Shown: positions 35,052-44,531, counted from the stretch's first letter. The stretch is 64,000 nucleotides of DNA from Bradyrhizobium sp. 200 (GCF_023100945.1 NZ_CP064689.1:7732001-7796000), one strand, 5' to 3'. The notes: generated from the sequence alone by a model not told the origin. Made by a program: numbers and translations.

Positions 35052-36008
35052 ATGCATGATACGAATTTTGCCGCTCTGCCCGTCAGCGGCCGGCGTTTAA
35101 CCGTCGTCTTCAGTCGACTTCAACACGTAGTCGCCGCGGCGGATTACGGGAGTTTTCGACAAGCCGCGCATGCATTGTCGATCACGCAATCGACGCTCAG
35201 TCGTTCCGTCCAGCTCCTCGAGCACTCGATTGGCGTCGTCATCTTCGAACGGTCAAGCGGTGGCGTTCGCGTAACGCCAGCAGGTCGTCACTTTCTGCGA
35301 ATGACGCGCTCGATACTTGAACAAATCGACGCGCTCATCGCATCAACAAGGGCGAACGGATCTGGTGAAGCAGGTCGTCTCGTCATCGGGTTCTGTACTT
35401 CGCTAACGGCAGGAAATTTGCGCGCGACATTGCTCGACTACAGAAAGCTGTTTCCGCAGGTCGAACTTGCCACCGTCGAGCGATCAAGAACGCGGCTCGC
35501 AACCGCACTTCGCAACGGAGTCATCGACGTCTGCATCATAACAGGCGACCCACAACCGTTCGATAGCAAAACTATTCCGCTATGGAGTGAACGAATTCTC
35601 GTCGTTTTGCCCAACGACCATCCGTTGGCTGCGCGCCAGATCATCTACTGGACGGATTTACGGGATCAGACCGTTCTGCTCAGTCATTATGATCCAGGGC
35701 GCGAGCTTGAGGATCTTCTGAACGCAAAGCTTGTCTTTCCTGAACACCGGCCTCGGATCGAACGCCATGACGTCAGCCGTGGCGTCATCAAAAGCTTGAT
35801 CGCCGTGGGATTTGGCATCAGCCTTGTGCTGGAATCCGATATCGGTGCCAACTTTTCCGGTCTGGTCTATCGGGAGCTGCGCGACGGAACCGGGCCGAGT
35901 CGTATCGGCTTTTCAGCGGTCTGGCGGTGCGACAACGAAAACCCTGCGCTCCAAAACCTCCTAAAATTGCTTGGCGAGCGCTATCCCTTCGGTCCGGTGG
36001 CTCCATGA
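35052..36008 (+). CDS. LysR-family transcriptional regulator
   Basis: 318 residues from the ATG at 35052; the frame extends to 34935 but that part overlaps the thiolase remnant. The LysR helix-turn-helix spans about 20-80 (LQHVVAAADYGSFRQAAHAL, SITQSTLSRSVQLLE, FERSSGGVRVTPAGRHF). The C-terminal effector domain has GRLVIGFCTSLTAGNLRATL and EHRPRIERHDVSRGVIKSLI. It is convergent with the DUF2274 gene, overlapping 28 bp. A LysR gene at the distal end of trb operons is common in alphaproteobacterial elements; whether it controls transfer is unknown. Confidence 0.88.
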   Translation: MHDTNFAALPVSGRRLTVVFSRLQHVVAAADYGSFRQAAHALSITQSTLSRSVQLLEHSIGVVIFERSSGGVRVTPAGRHFLRMTRSILEQIDALIASTRANGSGEAGRLVIGFCTSLTAGNLRATLLDYRKLFPQVELATVERSRTRLATALRNGVIDVCIITGDPQPFDSKTIPLWSERILVVLPNDHPLAARQIIYWTDLRDQTVLLSHYDPGRELEDLLNAKLVFPEHRPRIERHDVSRGVIKSLIAVGFGISLVLESDIGANFSGLVYRELRDGTGPSRIGFSAVWRCDNENPALQNLLKLLGERYPFGPVAP

Positions 36009-36223
36009 GACGCCCTTCGTGATCTTGCAAAAGCGCGGTCCGTTGCCATGAATCGCGCCAGCATTGGAGCGATCAGCTTTGCCGGATCATGCGCAGACTG
36101 GCCGCTCTCGCGCGCGAGGATTTCAGCGTAAGCAAGCAGATCGCGATGTACGGCTGCCGGAAGTTCGATCGTCAACTTCACGGGTTTATCGTCCGCGATG
36201 GCGCGGAGCTTGAGCTTCGCCAT
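35981..36223 (-). CDS. DUF2274 domain protein, trb-associated
   Basis: 80 residues from the ATG at 36223 (MAKLKLRAIADDKPVKLTIE). The sequence LPAAVHRDLLAYAEILARES followed by LIAPMLARFMATDRAF matches the short DUF2274 proteins found directly after trbI in conjugative elements of the Tn4371/alphaproteobacterial type. It resembles a ribbon-helix-helix DNA-binding protein, so regulation of transfer is a reasonable guess. It is the last gene of the trb operon, 10 bp after trbI. Confidence 0.82.
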   Translation of the reverse strand: MAKLKLRAIADDKPVKLTIELPAAVHRDLLAYAEILARESGQSAHDPAKLIAPMLARFMATDRAFARSRRASHGATGPKG

Positions 36224-36233
36224 GTGTAGCTCC

Positions 36234-37424
36234 CTATCCTTTGTATGGCTCAAGTATCAAGTCACGGTTGACGATGACCCGCACCGGGAAACCTGGCCGG
36301 ATTGTGAGCGTCGGTTGAATGTTGAGGTTCCGACGAACCACTTGCTGTCCGGTCTGATTGAGAGAACTGGTGGCCCCCTGACGGAGCGCCTGCAGAACGG
36401 CAGTGTTGGAGCCGGTATCCGCGCCAGATCCGAGCTCTGAACCTACACCGAGCAGTGTCGACAAAGCCGCTGCTCCGAGCACCTCTTTCCAATGGTTGTC
36501 GACCTCATCCTCGAGGCCGGAATACCCCGCGGCGTCTGCCCCCGGCTGTCTTTCGAGCACGATAGAGCGACCATTCGGCATGATCAGCCTCGTCCAGACC
36601 AGAAGCACGCGCGATTGTCCGAATGATACTCGGCTGTCATAGAGGCCTATCAAGCGGGCTCCCTGCGGGACAAGTCGAGCCCGACCGGTCGGTGTGTCAA
36701 AAATATTTTCGGTTACCTGCGCGGTAATCTGGCCCGGCAGATCGGAGCGGATCCCAGTGATGAGCGCTGCCGGAATGATGGTCCCGGCCTGAATCACGAA
36801 CGGCGAAGCCGGCTTGGCCAGACGGTCGGGACTAGTGGTTCGTCGGTCGACGGCCGCGTTAACGAACATGAGTTTGTGGTCTTGACCGTTTTGAGCAAAT
36901 GCGTCGTCAGTTGAAGCGGCTCCATTCGTGGTCTCGCTTGGCGTCGTTTGGGCGGGCGATGGGCGCGCAACGGTATTTGCAAAGACCTTGCTGGTGCGAG
37001 CCGCCTCACTCTCCTGGTTGACCCGTTGCTGCTCGGCATCGACTGCAAGCGGACCAGTTTGGGTCTGCGCTGCGACGATTGGACGGCCAAGATCACCGGG
37101 TAAAGGCGGCCCCAGTCGCGGCACGTCCGGAGGAATCGAGCCGTAGTCCTTGGGTAGGCTCGCAAGCTTGTCCGCCACATTGTGGTGATCGGTTGAGTAG
37201 AGTTCGTCCGCGGCAGGATCGCGCTTCTCGCGCGTTTGCAGGGCCAAGAAAACGGCAGCGGAAATGAGGGTCAGCGCCAACGCTGTGCCCCCAATCAGCG
37301 TGTTGCGCGAGAGACGCGTGACGTGCGGGCGCTCCGGCCGCAACCGAAAAGAACTTTCCTCCGCCTCGGGCGCCGACCGAACACCCGGCGCGTTTGTGGC
37401 CCCCTGTTCGGTATTGCTCATCAA
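36234..37424 (-). CDS. trbI: Conjugal transfer protein TrbI (VirB10-like)
   Basis: 396 residues. A cytoplasmic N-terminus of about 45 residues is followed by one membrane segment (LIGGTALALTLISAAVFLAL), then a proline-rich periplasmic region. The conserved VirB10 C-terminal domain carries IQAGTIIPAALITGIRSDLP, GARLIGLYDSRVSFGQSRVL and VWTRLIMPNGRSIVLERQPG. It spans the envelope as the core-complex scaffold. The start overlaps the trbG stop by 4 bp. Confidence 0.94.
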   Translation of the reverse strand: MMSNTEQGATNAPGVRSAPEAEESSFRLRPERPHVTRLSRNTLIGGTALALTLISAAVFLALQTREKRDPAADELYSTDHHNVADKLASLPKDYGSIPPDVPRLGPPLPGDLGRPIVAAQTQTGPLAVDAEQQRVNQESEAARTSKVFANTVARPSPAQTTPSETTNGAASTDDAFAQNGQDHKLMFVNAAVDRRTTSPDRLAKPASPFVIQAGTIIPAALITGIRSDLPGQITAQVTENIFDTPTGRARLVPQGARLIGLYDSRVSFGQSRVLLVWTRLIMPNGRSIVLERQPGADAAGYSGLEDEVDNHWKEVLGAAALSTLLGVGSELGSGADTGSNTAVLQALRQGATSSLNQTGQQVVRRNLNIQPTLTIRPGFPVRVIVNRDLILEPYKG

Positions 37425-38398
37425 GATCTCCCATCGGTTCTGATGATGCGGACCTTTTGCTGGTCCTCGCCCCCCAGTCGCAGTTCGGCGGCCGCGAATA
37501 GCCGGTCGACTATCAGGACGTTGCCGGACACCCGGTAGTTGACGAGCCCGGTCTTGCCGTCGGGGTTAATAACGAACAGCGGGGGCATCTCGCCTTGCCC
37601 TATGGCGGGCGAGAACTCGATGTAGACCTTTCGGCCGTCGTCAAAGGCGCTAACGGGGCGCCAGGGAGGATTGTCGCCCTCAAAGGCGTATCGATAGCGC
37701 CGTTGGGCAGGGTCCGGAATGAAGGGCTTGGGCGGGAGCGCACGACCGTGCGCGGCTCGGTCTTCAGGATAGAACCAGGAGACCGATGGCATGTATGATT
37801 TTTCACGCGAGCGCAGCTCGATCAGGTAGGTCCGCCGATCTGTGTTGAGAACGAGGTTGGTTTCGATGGCGGCTCGGGTCGGCTTGACCATGATGTGGAC
37901 CCGCCGGGTGTCGCCACTGCCGCTCTCGGTATCTCCGACCACCCAGCGCACCGTGTCGCCCGCGGATACGGGTCCGGAGCCGATCAATTGCTCCCCTGGC
38001 TCCAAGGCAATGTCCGTGATCTGTCCAGGCGCCGCATAGATTTGATAGAGCGCGCCGGGGCTATATGGAAACACCTGCACCGCGTTGAAATACCCGGCCT
38101 TCCGAGGCTGAACGCGAGCCGCATCATTGGCGCTTTCGATCCGTTCAACGGGTGCTTCGGCTTCCTTCTCCTTGCCACCCCGCGCTGGCGTCCAGGCGGG
38201 TGGGACGTGAAGGGAGCGCGGCCGATCGTCTGCAAGCGCCGGCTGATTGGGCAGCGGAGGGATTTCGTTGTCATAACTGATCTGCGGAGGTTTGAATGTC
38301 GTGCATCCCGCAAGGGCATATGCGCAGATCAGGAGAGCCGGAAACCCCTTCCCCATCTTCATTCGCAGTGAACGTTGATTTGTCGGCATCACTGTCAA
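37421..38398 (-). CDS. trbG: Conjugal transfer protein TrbG (VirB9-like)
   Basis: 325 residues; the signal has a lipobox-like YALAGC, so it may be a lipoprotein, with the true start perhaps at MKMGKGF. The VirB9/CagX body shows VQVFPYSPGALYQIYAAPGQ, TDIALEPGEQL, VKPTRAAIETNLVLNTDRRT, SWFYPED and RVSGNVLIVDRLF. It is an outer-membrane core component that pairs with TrbI. It overlaps trbF and trbI by 4 bp each, indicating translational coupling. Confidence 0.93.
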   Translation of the reverse strand: MTVMPTNQRSLRMKMGKGFPALLICAYALAGCTTFKPPQISYDNEIPPLPNQPALADDRPRSLHVPPAWTPARGGKEKEAEAPVERIESANDAARVQPRKAGYFNAVQVFPYSPGALYQIYAAPGQITDIALEPGEQLIGSGPVSAGDTVRWVVGDTESGSGDTRRVHIMVKPTRAAIETNLVLNTDRRTYLIELRSREKSYMPSVSWFYPEDRAAHGRALPPKPFIPDPAQRRYRYAFEGDNPPWRPVSAFDDGRKVYIEFSPAIGQGEMPPLFVINPDGKTGLVNYRVSGNVLIVDRLFAAAELRLGGEDQQKVRIIRTDGRS

Positions 38399-39087
38399 AA
38401 CTCCTTGGACCAGTTGATGGCGTTGACGTAGATGCCAAGGGGGTTTTTGCGCAGCCGATCAATGTCGCGCGGCGGTTCCACGACAACGCTTACGATGGCG
38501 CTCCACCGTTCGGTGGCGGCAAGCTGACCATTCTCGTAGCGGCGTTCGATCCAGGCGATACGGAAGCTGTCGGGCGAGGCCCTGATCACACTGGACACTT
38601 CGACAGCTACCTGGGTCTTCCCGACTTTTGTGAAGGGATCGTTGTTGCGGGCGTAGTCGTTCAGCGCCGTTGCGCCGCGATCGGTTGTAAAATCGTAAGC
38701 CCGAAGCCAATCCTCGCGTAGCACGATGGCGTCCATTGGAAGGCCGCGGACATGCTCGATGAAGCGGGCGAGATGGAAGGCGATTTGAGGGTCGGTTGCC
38801 TTGTAGGTCGAACTTGCCGTCGCGACCGCCTTTGCTTCGCCGAGGCGATCGACTTCAACGACCCACGGCGTAATTGACCCCTGTGTCGACTGCCAGACGA
38901 GAGCGGCGGCAAAGCCGGCAGAGAGGAGCAGACAACCAAAGGCCATCAAGCGCCAATTCCTGGCCTGGACACGCGCCGAACCGATCCGATCATCCCAAAC
39001 CTGCGCGGCTTTTTGGTAAGGCGTAACCGGCTGAGGTGCGCGGCCATAGTGAACGGCCGATCGTTTGAACATGCTTGACCTCGACAT
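38395..39087 (-). CDS. trbF: Conjugal transfer protein TrbF (VirB8-like)
   Basis: 230 residues: a short cytoplasmic N-terminus, one membrane segment (WRLMAFGCLLLSAGFAAALV), then a periplasmic VirB8/TrbF domain with ITPWVVEVDRLGEAKAV, FIEHVRGLP and the end TERWSAIVSVVVEPPRDIDR LRKNPLGIYVN. It is an inner-membrane assembly factor of the mating channel. There is a 69-bp gap to trbL upstream and a 4-bp overlap with trbG downstream. Confidence 0.93.
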   Translation of the reverse strand: MSRSSMFKRSAVHYGRAPQPVTPYQKAAQVWDDRIGSARVQARNWRLMAFGCLLLSAGFAAALVWQSTQGSITPWVVEVDRLGEAKAVATASSTYKATDPQIAFHLARFIEHVRGLPMDAIVLREDWLRAYDFTTDRGATALNDYARNNDPFTKVGKTQVAVEVSSVIRASPDSFRIAWIERRYENGQLAATERWSAIVSVVVEPPRDIDRLRKNPLGIYVNAINWSKEF

Positions 39088-39156
39088 AGGAGAAATCGGA
39101 CGTGGGTGGCGTTGTGCGTTTGAAGAATTCTGAGAGGTGATCCGATGGTGCTGATC

Positions 39157-40386
39157 TCAGCGCTCTGTATCCCTGAGATCGACGGAGGCCCCGCCTCCGC
39201 CGTGGTCCCCAGACCGCAGCGCCTGCGTAGTCGCCGAGACACCATGACTGACCGCCTGTCCACGTTTCATGCGGCGAACCCAGGCGGGTGCGCTTCCGGA
39301 AGAAGCGTCCGCGCCGCCGGCTTCATCGCCCGCTGCATTTGATTTGCCAAAGCGAGCGGCAAGCGATCGCAGGGGACTCGATGCCGAAGAGGCGCCCGTC
39401 CCCCCGGCCTGCGATCCCGTCCGAAACGCGGATCCCGTGCCGCCTATGAGTGCGCTGCCTCCCCTCGCCGCTCCTCCAACAATGCTGCTGGTGAGAGCAG
39501 CCCCGCCTGCTGTGAGTGCTGCTCCGGCAGCTACCACGCCACCTGCGGCCATCGTGGTTCCGACGGCTGCACCGGCCCCAAGTTGCGGACCGCCTGATAC
39601 AATACCGTTGGCGATTCCGGGCCCGAAGATACCGAGGCCCAGCAACGAGAGGGCAGCGAGCACCAGTGCCATCGCATTTTCGATCGTCGGCTGATTGCCA
39701 CCAAACCCCGAGGTGAACTGGGAGAACAGGGTCGATCCGATGCCAACGATGACGGCGAGCACCAATACCTTGACGCCGGACGAGATGACGTTCCCGAGTA
39801 CGCGCTCGGCTGCGAAGGCCGTCTTTCCAAATAGGCCAAAGGGAATCAGAACGAAGCCGGCTAGCGTGGTCAGCTTGAACTCGATCAAGGTGATAAAAAG
39901 CTGGATGGCGAGAATGAAGAACGTCAGCAACACGACGATCCAGGCAAACAGCAGCACCACGATCTGTACAAAATTCTCGAAGAAGCTGACGTAGCCCATC
40001 AGCCCCGAAATCGATTCAAGGATCGGCCGTCCGGCGTCCAGGCCGACCTGGGCGATCCGCCCAGGTCTCAAGAAATCTGCGGACGACAAGCCCGTTCCAG
40101 AGGCCTTCAATCCCAGACCGGCAAAGCTCTCGAAGACGATGCGGGCCAGGCTATTCCAGTTCCCGATGAGGAAAGCGAAGACGCCAACAAACAAAGTCTT
40201 CTTGACCAGGCGAGCGATGATGTCCTCATCTGAGCCCCAGACCCAGAACAGGCCCGCCAGCGTGATGTCGATGGCTACTAGTGTGGACGCGAGATACCCG
40301 ACCTCATTTCCCACCAGGCCAAAGCCAGAGTCGATATAGCGGGTGAACGTCTCCAGAAACTGGTCGATGATGCCGGTACCACCCAT
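39157..40386 (-). CDS. trbL: Conjugal transfer protein TrbL (VirB6-like)
   Basis: 409 residues. The N-terminal two thirds contain six to eight membrane segments, starting GIIDQFLETFTRYIDSGFGL, with VLLTFFILAIQLFITLIEFK in the middle. The C-terminal third is low-complexity Ala/Gly/Ser, as in other TrbL proteins. It forms the polytopic inner-membrane channel component. It follows the trbK-like gene immediately in the usual order J-K-L. Confidence 0.92.
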   Translation of the reverse strand: MGGTGIIDQFLETFTRYIDSGFGLVGNEVGYLASTLVAIDITLAGLFWVWGSDEDIIARLVKKTLFVGVFAFLIGNWNSLARIVFESFAGLGLKASGTGLSSADFLRPGRIAQVGLDAGRPILESISGLMGYVSFFENFVQIVVLLFAWIVVLLTFFILAIQLFITLIEFKLTTLAGFVLIPFGLFGKTAFAAERVLGNVISSGVKVLVLAVIVGIGSTLFSQFTSGFGGNQPTIENAMALVLAALSLLGLGIFGPGIANGIVSGGPQLGAGAAVGTTMAAGGVVAAGAALTAGGAALTSSIVGGAARGGSALIGGTGSAFRTGSQAGGTGASSASSPLRSLAARFGKSNAAGDEAGGADASSGSAPAWVRRMKRGQAVSHGVSATTQALRSGDHGGGGASVDLRDTER

Positions 40387-40761
40387 CTATCGCTCCGTCG
40401 GCTGAGGTGCCGGAAACAAACCGGACGGCAAACGGCTCTGATTCTTGAAGGGCGGATACGGCGCGGAGTCAGAATCAGGTCCGACCGCTTTGTGCGGAGT
40501 GTCGCTGCTCTGCTTGAGGAATTGGCGGCACTGTTCCGCCCAAACCTTTCGGCATTCGGCAAGCCTATCCGTTTGCTCGTAGCTAACCGAACGGCATCTC
40601 TCGAGTTCGGCCGCTATCGGGTCGGATCCCTGAGCGGCCGATGCGGTAGCCTGAGGCTGATTGTCATCGCCGCGCAGATGGACCGTGCAGGCAGCAGCGA
40701 GCACGACGGCACAGATTGTCGCGCCGAGAGACAGCGCCTTAAACGCCTTGATATCGCTCAT
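40387..40761 (-). CDS. trbK: TrbK-like lipoprotein (putative entry exclusion)
   Basis: 124 residues. The signal MSDIKAFKALSLGATICAVV ends in the lipobox LAAAC. The rest is polar with two further cysteines (ERCRSVSYEQTDRLAECRKV and WAEQCRQF). The position between trbJ and trbL, the size and the lipoprotein signal fit the variable TrbK proteins, which block redundant entry of related elements. The call rests mainly on context. Its start overlaps trbJ by 4 bp. Confidence 0.78.
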   Translation of the reverse strand: MSDIKAFKALSLGATICAVVLAAACTVHLRGDDNQPQATASAAQGSDPIAAELERCRSVSYEQTDRLAECRKVWAEQCRQFLKQSSDTPHKAVGPDSDSAPYPPFKNQSRLPSGLFPAPQPTER

Positions 40762-41495
40762 TGGTGGAACATCTGCACTGTCTGGGGTTGGTAACCTCGG
40801 CTCTGCGTCAGGAAACGCCGAAGTTGCTCCCTGCCCTGGTCCTGAGCGGCCGTTCGCTGAGCTGACTCCAGATTTTGCGCGCGGCTCTGAGCGGCGACTG
40901 TTGCGGTGAGATCGGCCAGTTGTTGTGCCTGAAGCGCGAGAATCTGATTGCCGGCCTGGCTCGCTTGCAGTGCGCCTGTTGCACCCTGGCTTGCAGTGAC
41001 GAGCGTCGACATCTGGGTGCGGTTGGTGTCGAGGTTACCTACCACTGTGGCCTGCACCCGCATGGCATCTTGAAAGCCCGCGACCGAGTTTTGCCAACGG
41101 ACCTGAGCATTGGCGACGAGTGCCTGGTCCGTGAGGTTTGGGGAGGCTGGCGCGTACGTGGTAGAGAACGCGCGATCGATTTGCTGGATATCGAAGGAGA
41201 TGCGCTGGGCTTGGGCGAGCAATTGCTGCGTACGCTGGATCGACTGCTCCAACTGCTGCAACGACAAATATGGCAAGCTCGCGAGATTCTTGGCTTGATT
41301 GACCAGCATCTGCGCCTGATTCTGCAGCGATGTGATCTGGTTGTTGATCTGCTGCAGAGCTCGTGCGGCGGTCAGCACGTTCTGGGCGTAGTTGTTGGGA
41401 TCAAACACAACCAGCTGCGCCGCTGCAGGTCGAAGTGCCTGTATCGTCCCGAGACCGACCAGAGTGGCGGCGACAAGCCCCCTGAAGCGCCTCAT
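40758..41495 (-). CDS. trbJ: Conjugal transfer protein TrbJ (VirB5-like)
   Basis: 245 residues with a Sec signal (MRRFRGLVAATLVGLG, cleavage near PAAAQ). The mature protein is helical and Gln-rich: FDPNNYAQNVLTAARALQQI, QAQMLVNQAKNLASLPYLSL, then long coiled-coil segments to the C-terminus. It is the minor pilus or adhesin component of the mating apparatus. It overlaps trbE by 4 bp. Confidence 0.93.
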   Translation of the reverse strand: MRRFRGLVAATLVGLGTIQALRPAAAQLVVFDPNNYAQNVLTAARALQQINNQITSLQNQAQMLVNQAKNLASLPYLSLQQLEQSIQRTQQLLAQAQRISFDIQQIDRAFSTTYAPASPNLTDQALVANAQVRWQNSVAGFQDAMRVQATVVGNLDTNRTQMSTLVTASQGATGALQASQAGNQILALQAQQLADLTATVAAQSRAQNLESAQRTAAQDQGREQLRRFLTQSRGYQPQTVQMFHQ

Positions 41496-43933
41496 CGAAG
41501 GATCTCCTGCTTTGCCAATTGGGGAATGAGGTCACAGGCCCAGGCGAGATTGCGGGTCTTGAGCCATCCATTCACGAAATTCTTGCGGCCTTGTTCAGCC
41601 AACACCTGCTCGATCAGAGCCTGGTCGGCCTTGGAGGAAGCGGCGGTGAAGGCAAGGGCGACCTCGCCAAGTCCGAGTTCGAACAGGCGATTGCCCCGGC
41701 GTGACTGGCAGTAATAGTCTCGCTTAGGAATCGCCCGCGCCAGGATCTCGATTTGCCGGTCATTGAGCCCAAATCGCCGGTAGATCGTCATGATCTGCGG
41801 CTCGATAGCGCGGTCGTTGGGCAGCAGAATCCGGGTCGGGCAACTCTCGATGATAGCAGGCGCGATTGCGGAACCATCGATGTCTGCCAGCGATTGGGTC
41901 GCAAACACGACCGACGCATTCTTCTTGCGAAGCGTCTTCAGCCACTCACGGAGCTTGCCGGCAAAGTCCGCATCATCAAGCGCGAGCCAGCCCTCATCGA
42001 TGATGAGCAGCGTTGGACGCCCCTCGAAGCGGCTTTCGATCCGGTGAAAGAGATGGGACAGGACCGCCGGCGCAACGGCGGTTCCGATCAATCCGTCGGT
42101 CTCAAAGACCTGGACCGATGAGGTGCCGAGGTGCTCATTCTCGGCATCGAGCAGCCGGTCATAGGGGCCGCCGAGGCAATAAGGCTGGAGCGCCCGCTTC
42201 AGGACATTCGACTGGAGGAGGACCGAGAGGCCGGTGAGGGTGCGCTCCTGGCGAGGAGCCGATGCCAGCGAGGTCAGCGCAGTCCAGACATGATCTTTGG
42301 TCTCAGGGGTGATGTCGATCTTTTCTCGCGACAAGATTGAGGCGACCCATTCTGCTGCCCAGCCACGCTCGGAGACGTCATCGATCCCCGCAAGCGGCTG
42401 CAGGGACACAAATTCATCCGTTTCTCCCACGACCGCGCCGCCGAGGTCATGCCAGTCGCCGTCCATGGCCAACGCCGCTGCGCGCATCGATCTGCCGAAA
42501 TCGAAGGCGAAGACCTGTGCGTCCGGATAGCGGCGGAACTGCAGGGCCATCAACGCCAGGAGTACCGACTTGCCCGCCCCTGTCGGGCCAACGACCAGGG
42601 TATGCCCGACATCTCCCACGTGGAGTGAGAACCGAAACGGCGTGGATCCTTCCGTCTTGGCGAAGAACAGCGGGGGCGCCTTGAGGTGATGGTCCCTCAC
42701 CTCGCCCGCCCACACCGCGGACAAGGGGATCATATGGGCGAGATTGAGCGTCGAGATCGGGGGCTGGCGGACGTTGGCGTAAACGTGTCCCGGCAGGCTG
42801 CCGAGCCAGGCCTCGACCGCATTCACGGTCTCGATCATGCAGGTAAAATCGCGACCCTGGATGACCTTTTCCACCAAGCGAAGCTTTTCGTCGGCAGCCC
42901 TTGGATCTCCGTCCCAGACGGTGACGGTCGCCGTAACAAAGGCCTCGCCGAATTGATTGGTACCGAGTTCCTGCAGGGCCGCGTCGGCATCGATCGCCTT
43001 GTTCTGGGCGTCGGTATCAAGAAGGGCCGATGCCTCATTGGTCATCACCTCCTTCAAGATCGCAGCGATTGATTTGCGTTTGGCGAACCACTGGCGCCGA
43101 ATCCTCGTCACAAGTTTTACGGCATCGGTCCGGTCGAGCATGAGCGCCCGGGTCGACCAGCGGTAAGGAAATGCCAGACGGTTCAGGTCATCCAGAATCC
43201 CGGGCACGGTCGCGGTCGGAAAACCAACGACTGTCAGCACCCGCAGATGGGCCGCTCCCAGCATCGGCTCAAGACCGCCAGTCAGCGGCTGATCGGCAAG
43301 CAACGCGTCGAGATACATGGGAATTTCGGGGACGCGTACGCGGTGGCGCCTGGTCGAGATCGTTGAGTGCAGATAGGTCAACGTTTCCTGATCATCGAGC
43401 CAGCCACATTCCGGCATGAAGCCTTCGATGAGTTGGAGGACCCGGCTGGTTCGATCGACGAACCCGGCCAATACTTCCCGTGTGTCTGCGCCGACGGTCC
43501 GGTTGCTACCCTCGTAAAGGAGCCGCTCGGCCAGGGCCGCTCCTTCGGCGGGCGGCAGATAAACCAAAGTCAGGTAGTAGCTGGACTCGTAATGGGCGCC
43601 GGCCTCCTCGAACTGGGCCCTGCGCTCGGCGTCGACCAGAGCGGACGCGACATCCGGGAACGTGTTCGGCGGATAGGCCCCGGCAGCGTGACGCTGCGCC
43701 TCAACAAACAGGGCCCAGCCAGATCCAAGGCGACGCAAGGCATTGTTCAGGCGCCCGGCGACGGCGACGAGTTCGGCAGCTACCGCGCTGTCGAGATCCG
43801 GCCCTCGAAACTTCGCCGTCCGCTGAAACGACCCATCCTTGTTCAGGACAATGCCCTCGTCAACAAGGGCAGCCCAGGGCAGAAAATCCGCTAAGCGCGC
43901 ATTCGAGGAACGATACTCGGCAAGATTCATCAT
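41492..43933 (-). CDS. trbE: Conjugal transfer ATPase TrbE (VirB4-like)
   Basis: About 813 residues from the ATG at 43933 (MMNLAEYRSSNARL); the longer frame to 44068 overlaps trbD and is rejected. Walker A is VVGPTGAGKSVLLALMALQF (about residue 455), followed by FAFDFGRSMRAAALAM. Walker B is TLLIIDEGWLAL (about 655), then the FATQSLADIDGS and SCPTRILLPNDRAIEP region typical of VirB4. It powers pilus assembly and substrate passage at the inner membrane. Confidence 0.94.
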   Translation of the reverse strand: MMNLAEYRSSNARLADFLPWAALVDEGIVLNKDGSFQRTAKFRGPDLDSAVAAELVAVAGRLNNALRRLGSGWALFVEAQRHAAGAYPPNTFPDVASALVDAERRAQFEEAGAHYESSYYLTLVYLPPAEGAALAERLLYEGSNRTVGADTREVLAGFVDRTSRVLQLIEGFMPECGWLDDQETLTYLHSTISTRRHRVRVPEIPMYLDALLADQPLTGGLEPMLGAAHLRVLTVVGFPTATVPGILDDLNRLAFPYRWSTRALMLDRTDAVKLVTRIRRQWFAKRKSIAAILKEVMTNEASALLDTDAQNKAIDADAALQELGTNQFGEAFVTATVTVWDGDPRAADEKLRLVEKVIQGRDFTCMIETVNAVEAWLGSLPGHVYANVRQPPISTLNLAHMIPLSAVWAGEVRDHHLKAPPLFFAKTEGSTPFRFSLHVGDVGHTLVVGPTGAGKSVLLALMALQFRRYPDAQVFAFDFGRSMRAAALAMDGDWHDLGGAVVGETDEFVSLQPLAGIDDVSERGWAAEWVASILSREKIDITPETKDHVWTALTSLASAPRQERTLTGLSVLLQSNVLKRALQPYCLGGPYDRLLDAENEHLGTSSVQVFETDGLIGTAVAPAVLSHLFHRIESRFEGRPTLLIIDEGWLALDDADFAGKLREWLKTLRKKNASVVFATQSLADIDGSAIAPAIIESCPTRILLPNDRAIEPQIMTIYRRFGLNDRQIEILARAIPKRDYYCQSRRGNRLFELGLGEVALAFTAASSKADQALIEQVLAEQGRKNFVNGWLKTRNLAWACDLIPQLAKQEILR

Positions 43934-43941
43934 GGAAGGAC

Positions 43942-44205
43942 TCACGTGGAGAGGTGACCAGGGATACGAATGTGCCGGCGCGTGACCTCGACAAACTCTA
44001 GATCGTGCTTCGCCGCCCAGACGGCCGCCATATGACCGATGAACCAGAGCAAGAGACCGGCAAGCCAAAGGCGCAGGCCGAGGCCCAGTGCCGCGGCCAA
44101 AGTGCCGTTTAAGATGGCAACGGACCGCGGTGCCCCACCCATCAGGATCGGCTCGGTCAAGGCGCGATGCACGGGCGCAACAAATCCTGGGATCTGCTCA
44201 TCCAT
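43942..44205 (-). CDS. trbD: Conjugal transfer protein TrbD (VirB3-like)
   Basis: 87 residues, MDEQIPGFVAPVHRALTEPI then LMGGAPRSVAILNGTLAAAL with two membrane segments and an end at RRHIRIPGHLST. The size and the PVHRALTEP start are typical of TrbD. It is an inner-membrane subunit working with TrbE. Its ATG overlaps the trbC stop by one base (TGATG). It was found inside a longer frame that continues past the real start. Confidence 0.92.
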   Translation of the reverse strand: MDEQIPGFVAPVHRALTEPILMGGAPRSVAILNGTLAAALGLGLRLWLAGLLLWFIGHMAAVWAAKHDLEFVEVTRRHIRIPGHLST

Positions 44206-44531
44206 CAGATCACCACGCCGCCGCCGAACGAGAAGAACGACAGAAAGAAGCTCGATGCGGCAAACGCAATCGACAGACCGAACACGATCTGGACCAGCCG
44301 ACGAAAACCACCCGACGTGTCGCCGAAAGCCAGCGACAGGCCGGTCACGATGATAATGATAACGGCGACGATCTTGGCGACCGGGCCTTCGACCGACTGC
44401 AAGATCTGGTTGAGTGGTTGCTCCCACGGCATATTCGAGCCTGCGGACCGGGCCGGCGTAGCGAGCAGGCAGAAGGCCGCAATTGTTGCGGTCGTAACGG
44501 CCCTTTGGCCGAGAGGTGATCGGCAGATCAT
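44205..44531 (-). CDS. trbC: Conjugal transfer protein TrbC (VirB2-like pilin)
   Basis: 108 residues from the ATG at 44531. A cleavable signal (FCLLATPARSAGS) is followed by MPWEQPLNQILQSVEGPVAK and two membrane segments containing FGDTSGGFRRLVQIVFGLSI, the classic VirB2/TrbC pilin arrangement. Processed TrbC forms the pilus fibre, in RP4 with help from TraF, whose homologue lies at 62771. It overlaps trbB and trbD by one base each. Confidence 0.93.
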   Translation of the reverse strand: MICRSPLGQRAVTTATIAAFCLLATPARSAGSNMPWEQPLNQILQSVEGPVAKIVAVIIIIVTGLSLAFGDTSGGFRRLVQIVFGLSIAFAASSFFLSFFSFGGGVVI

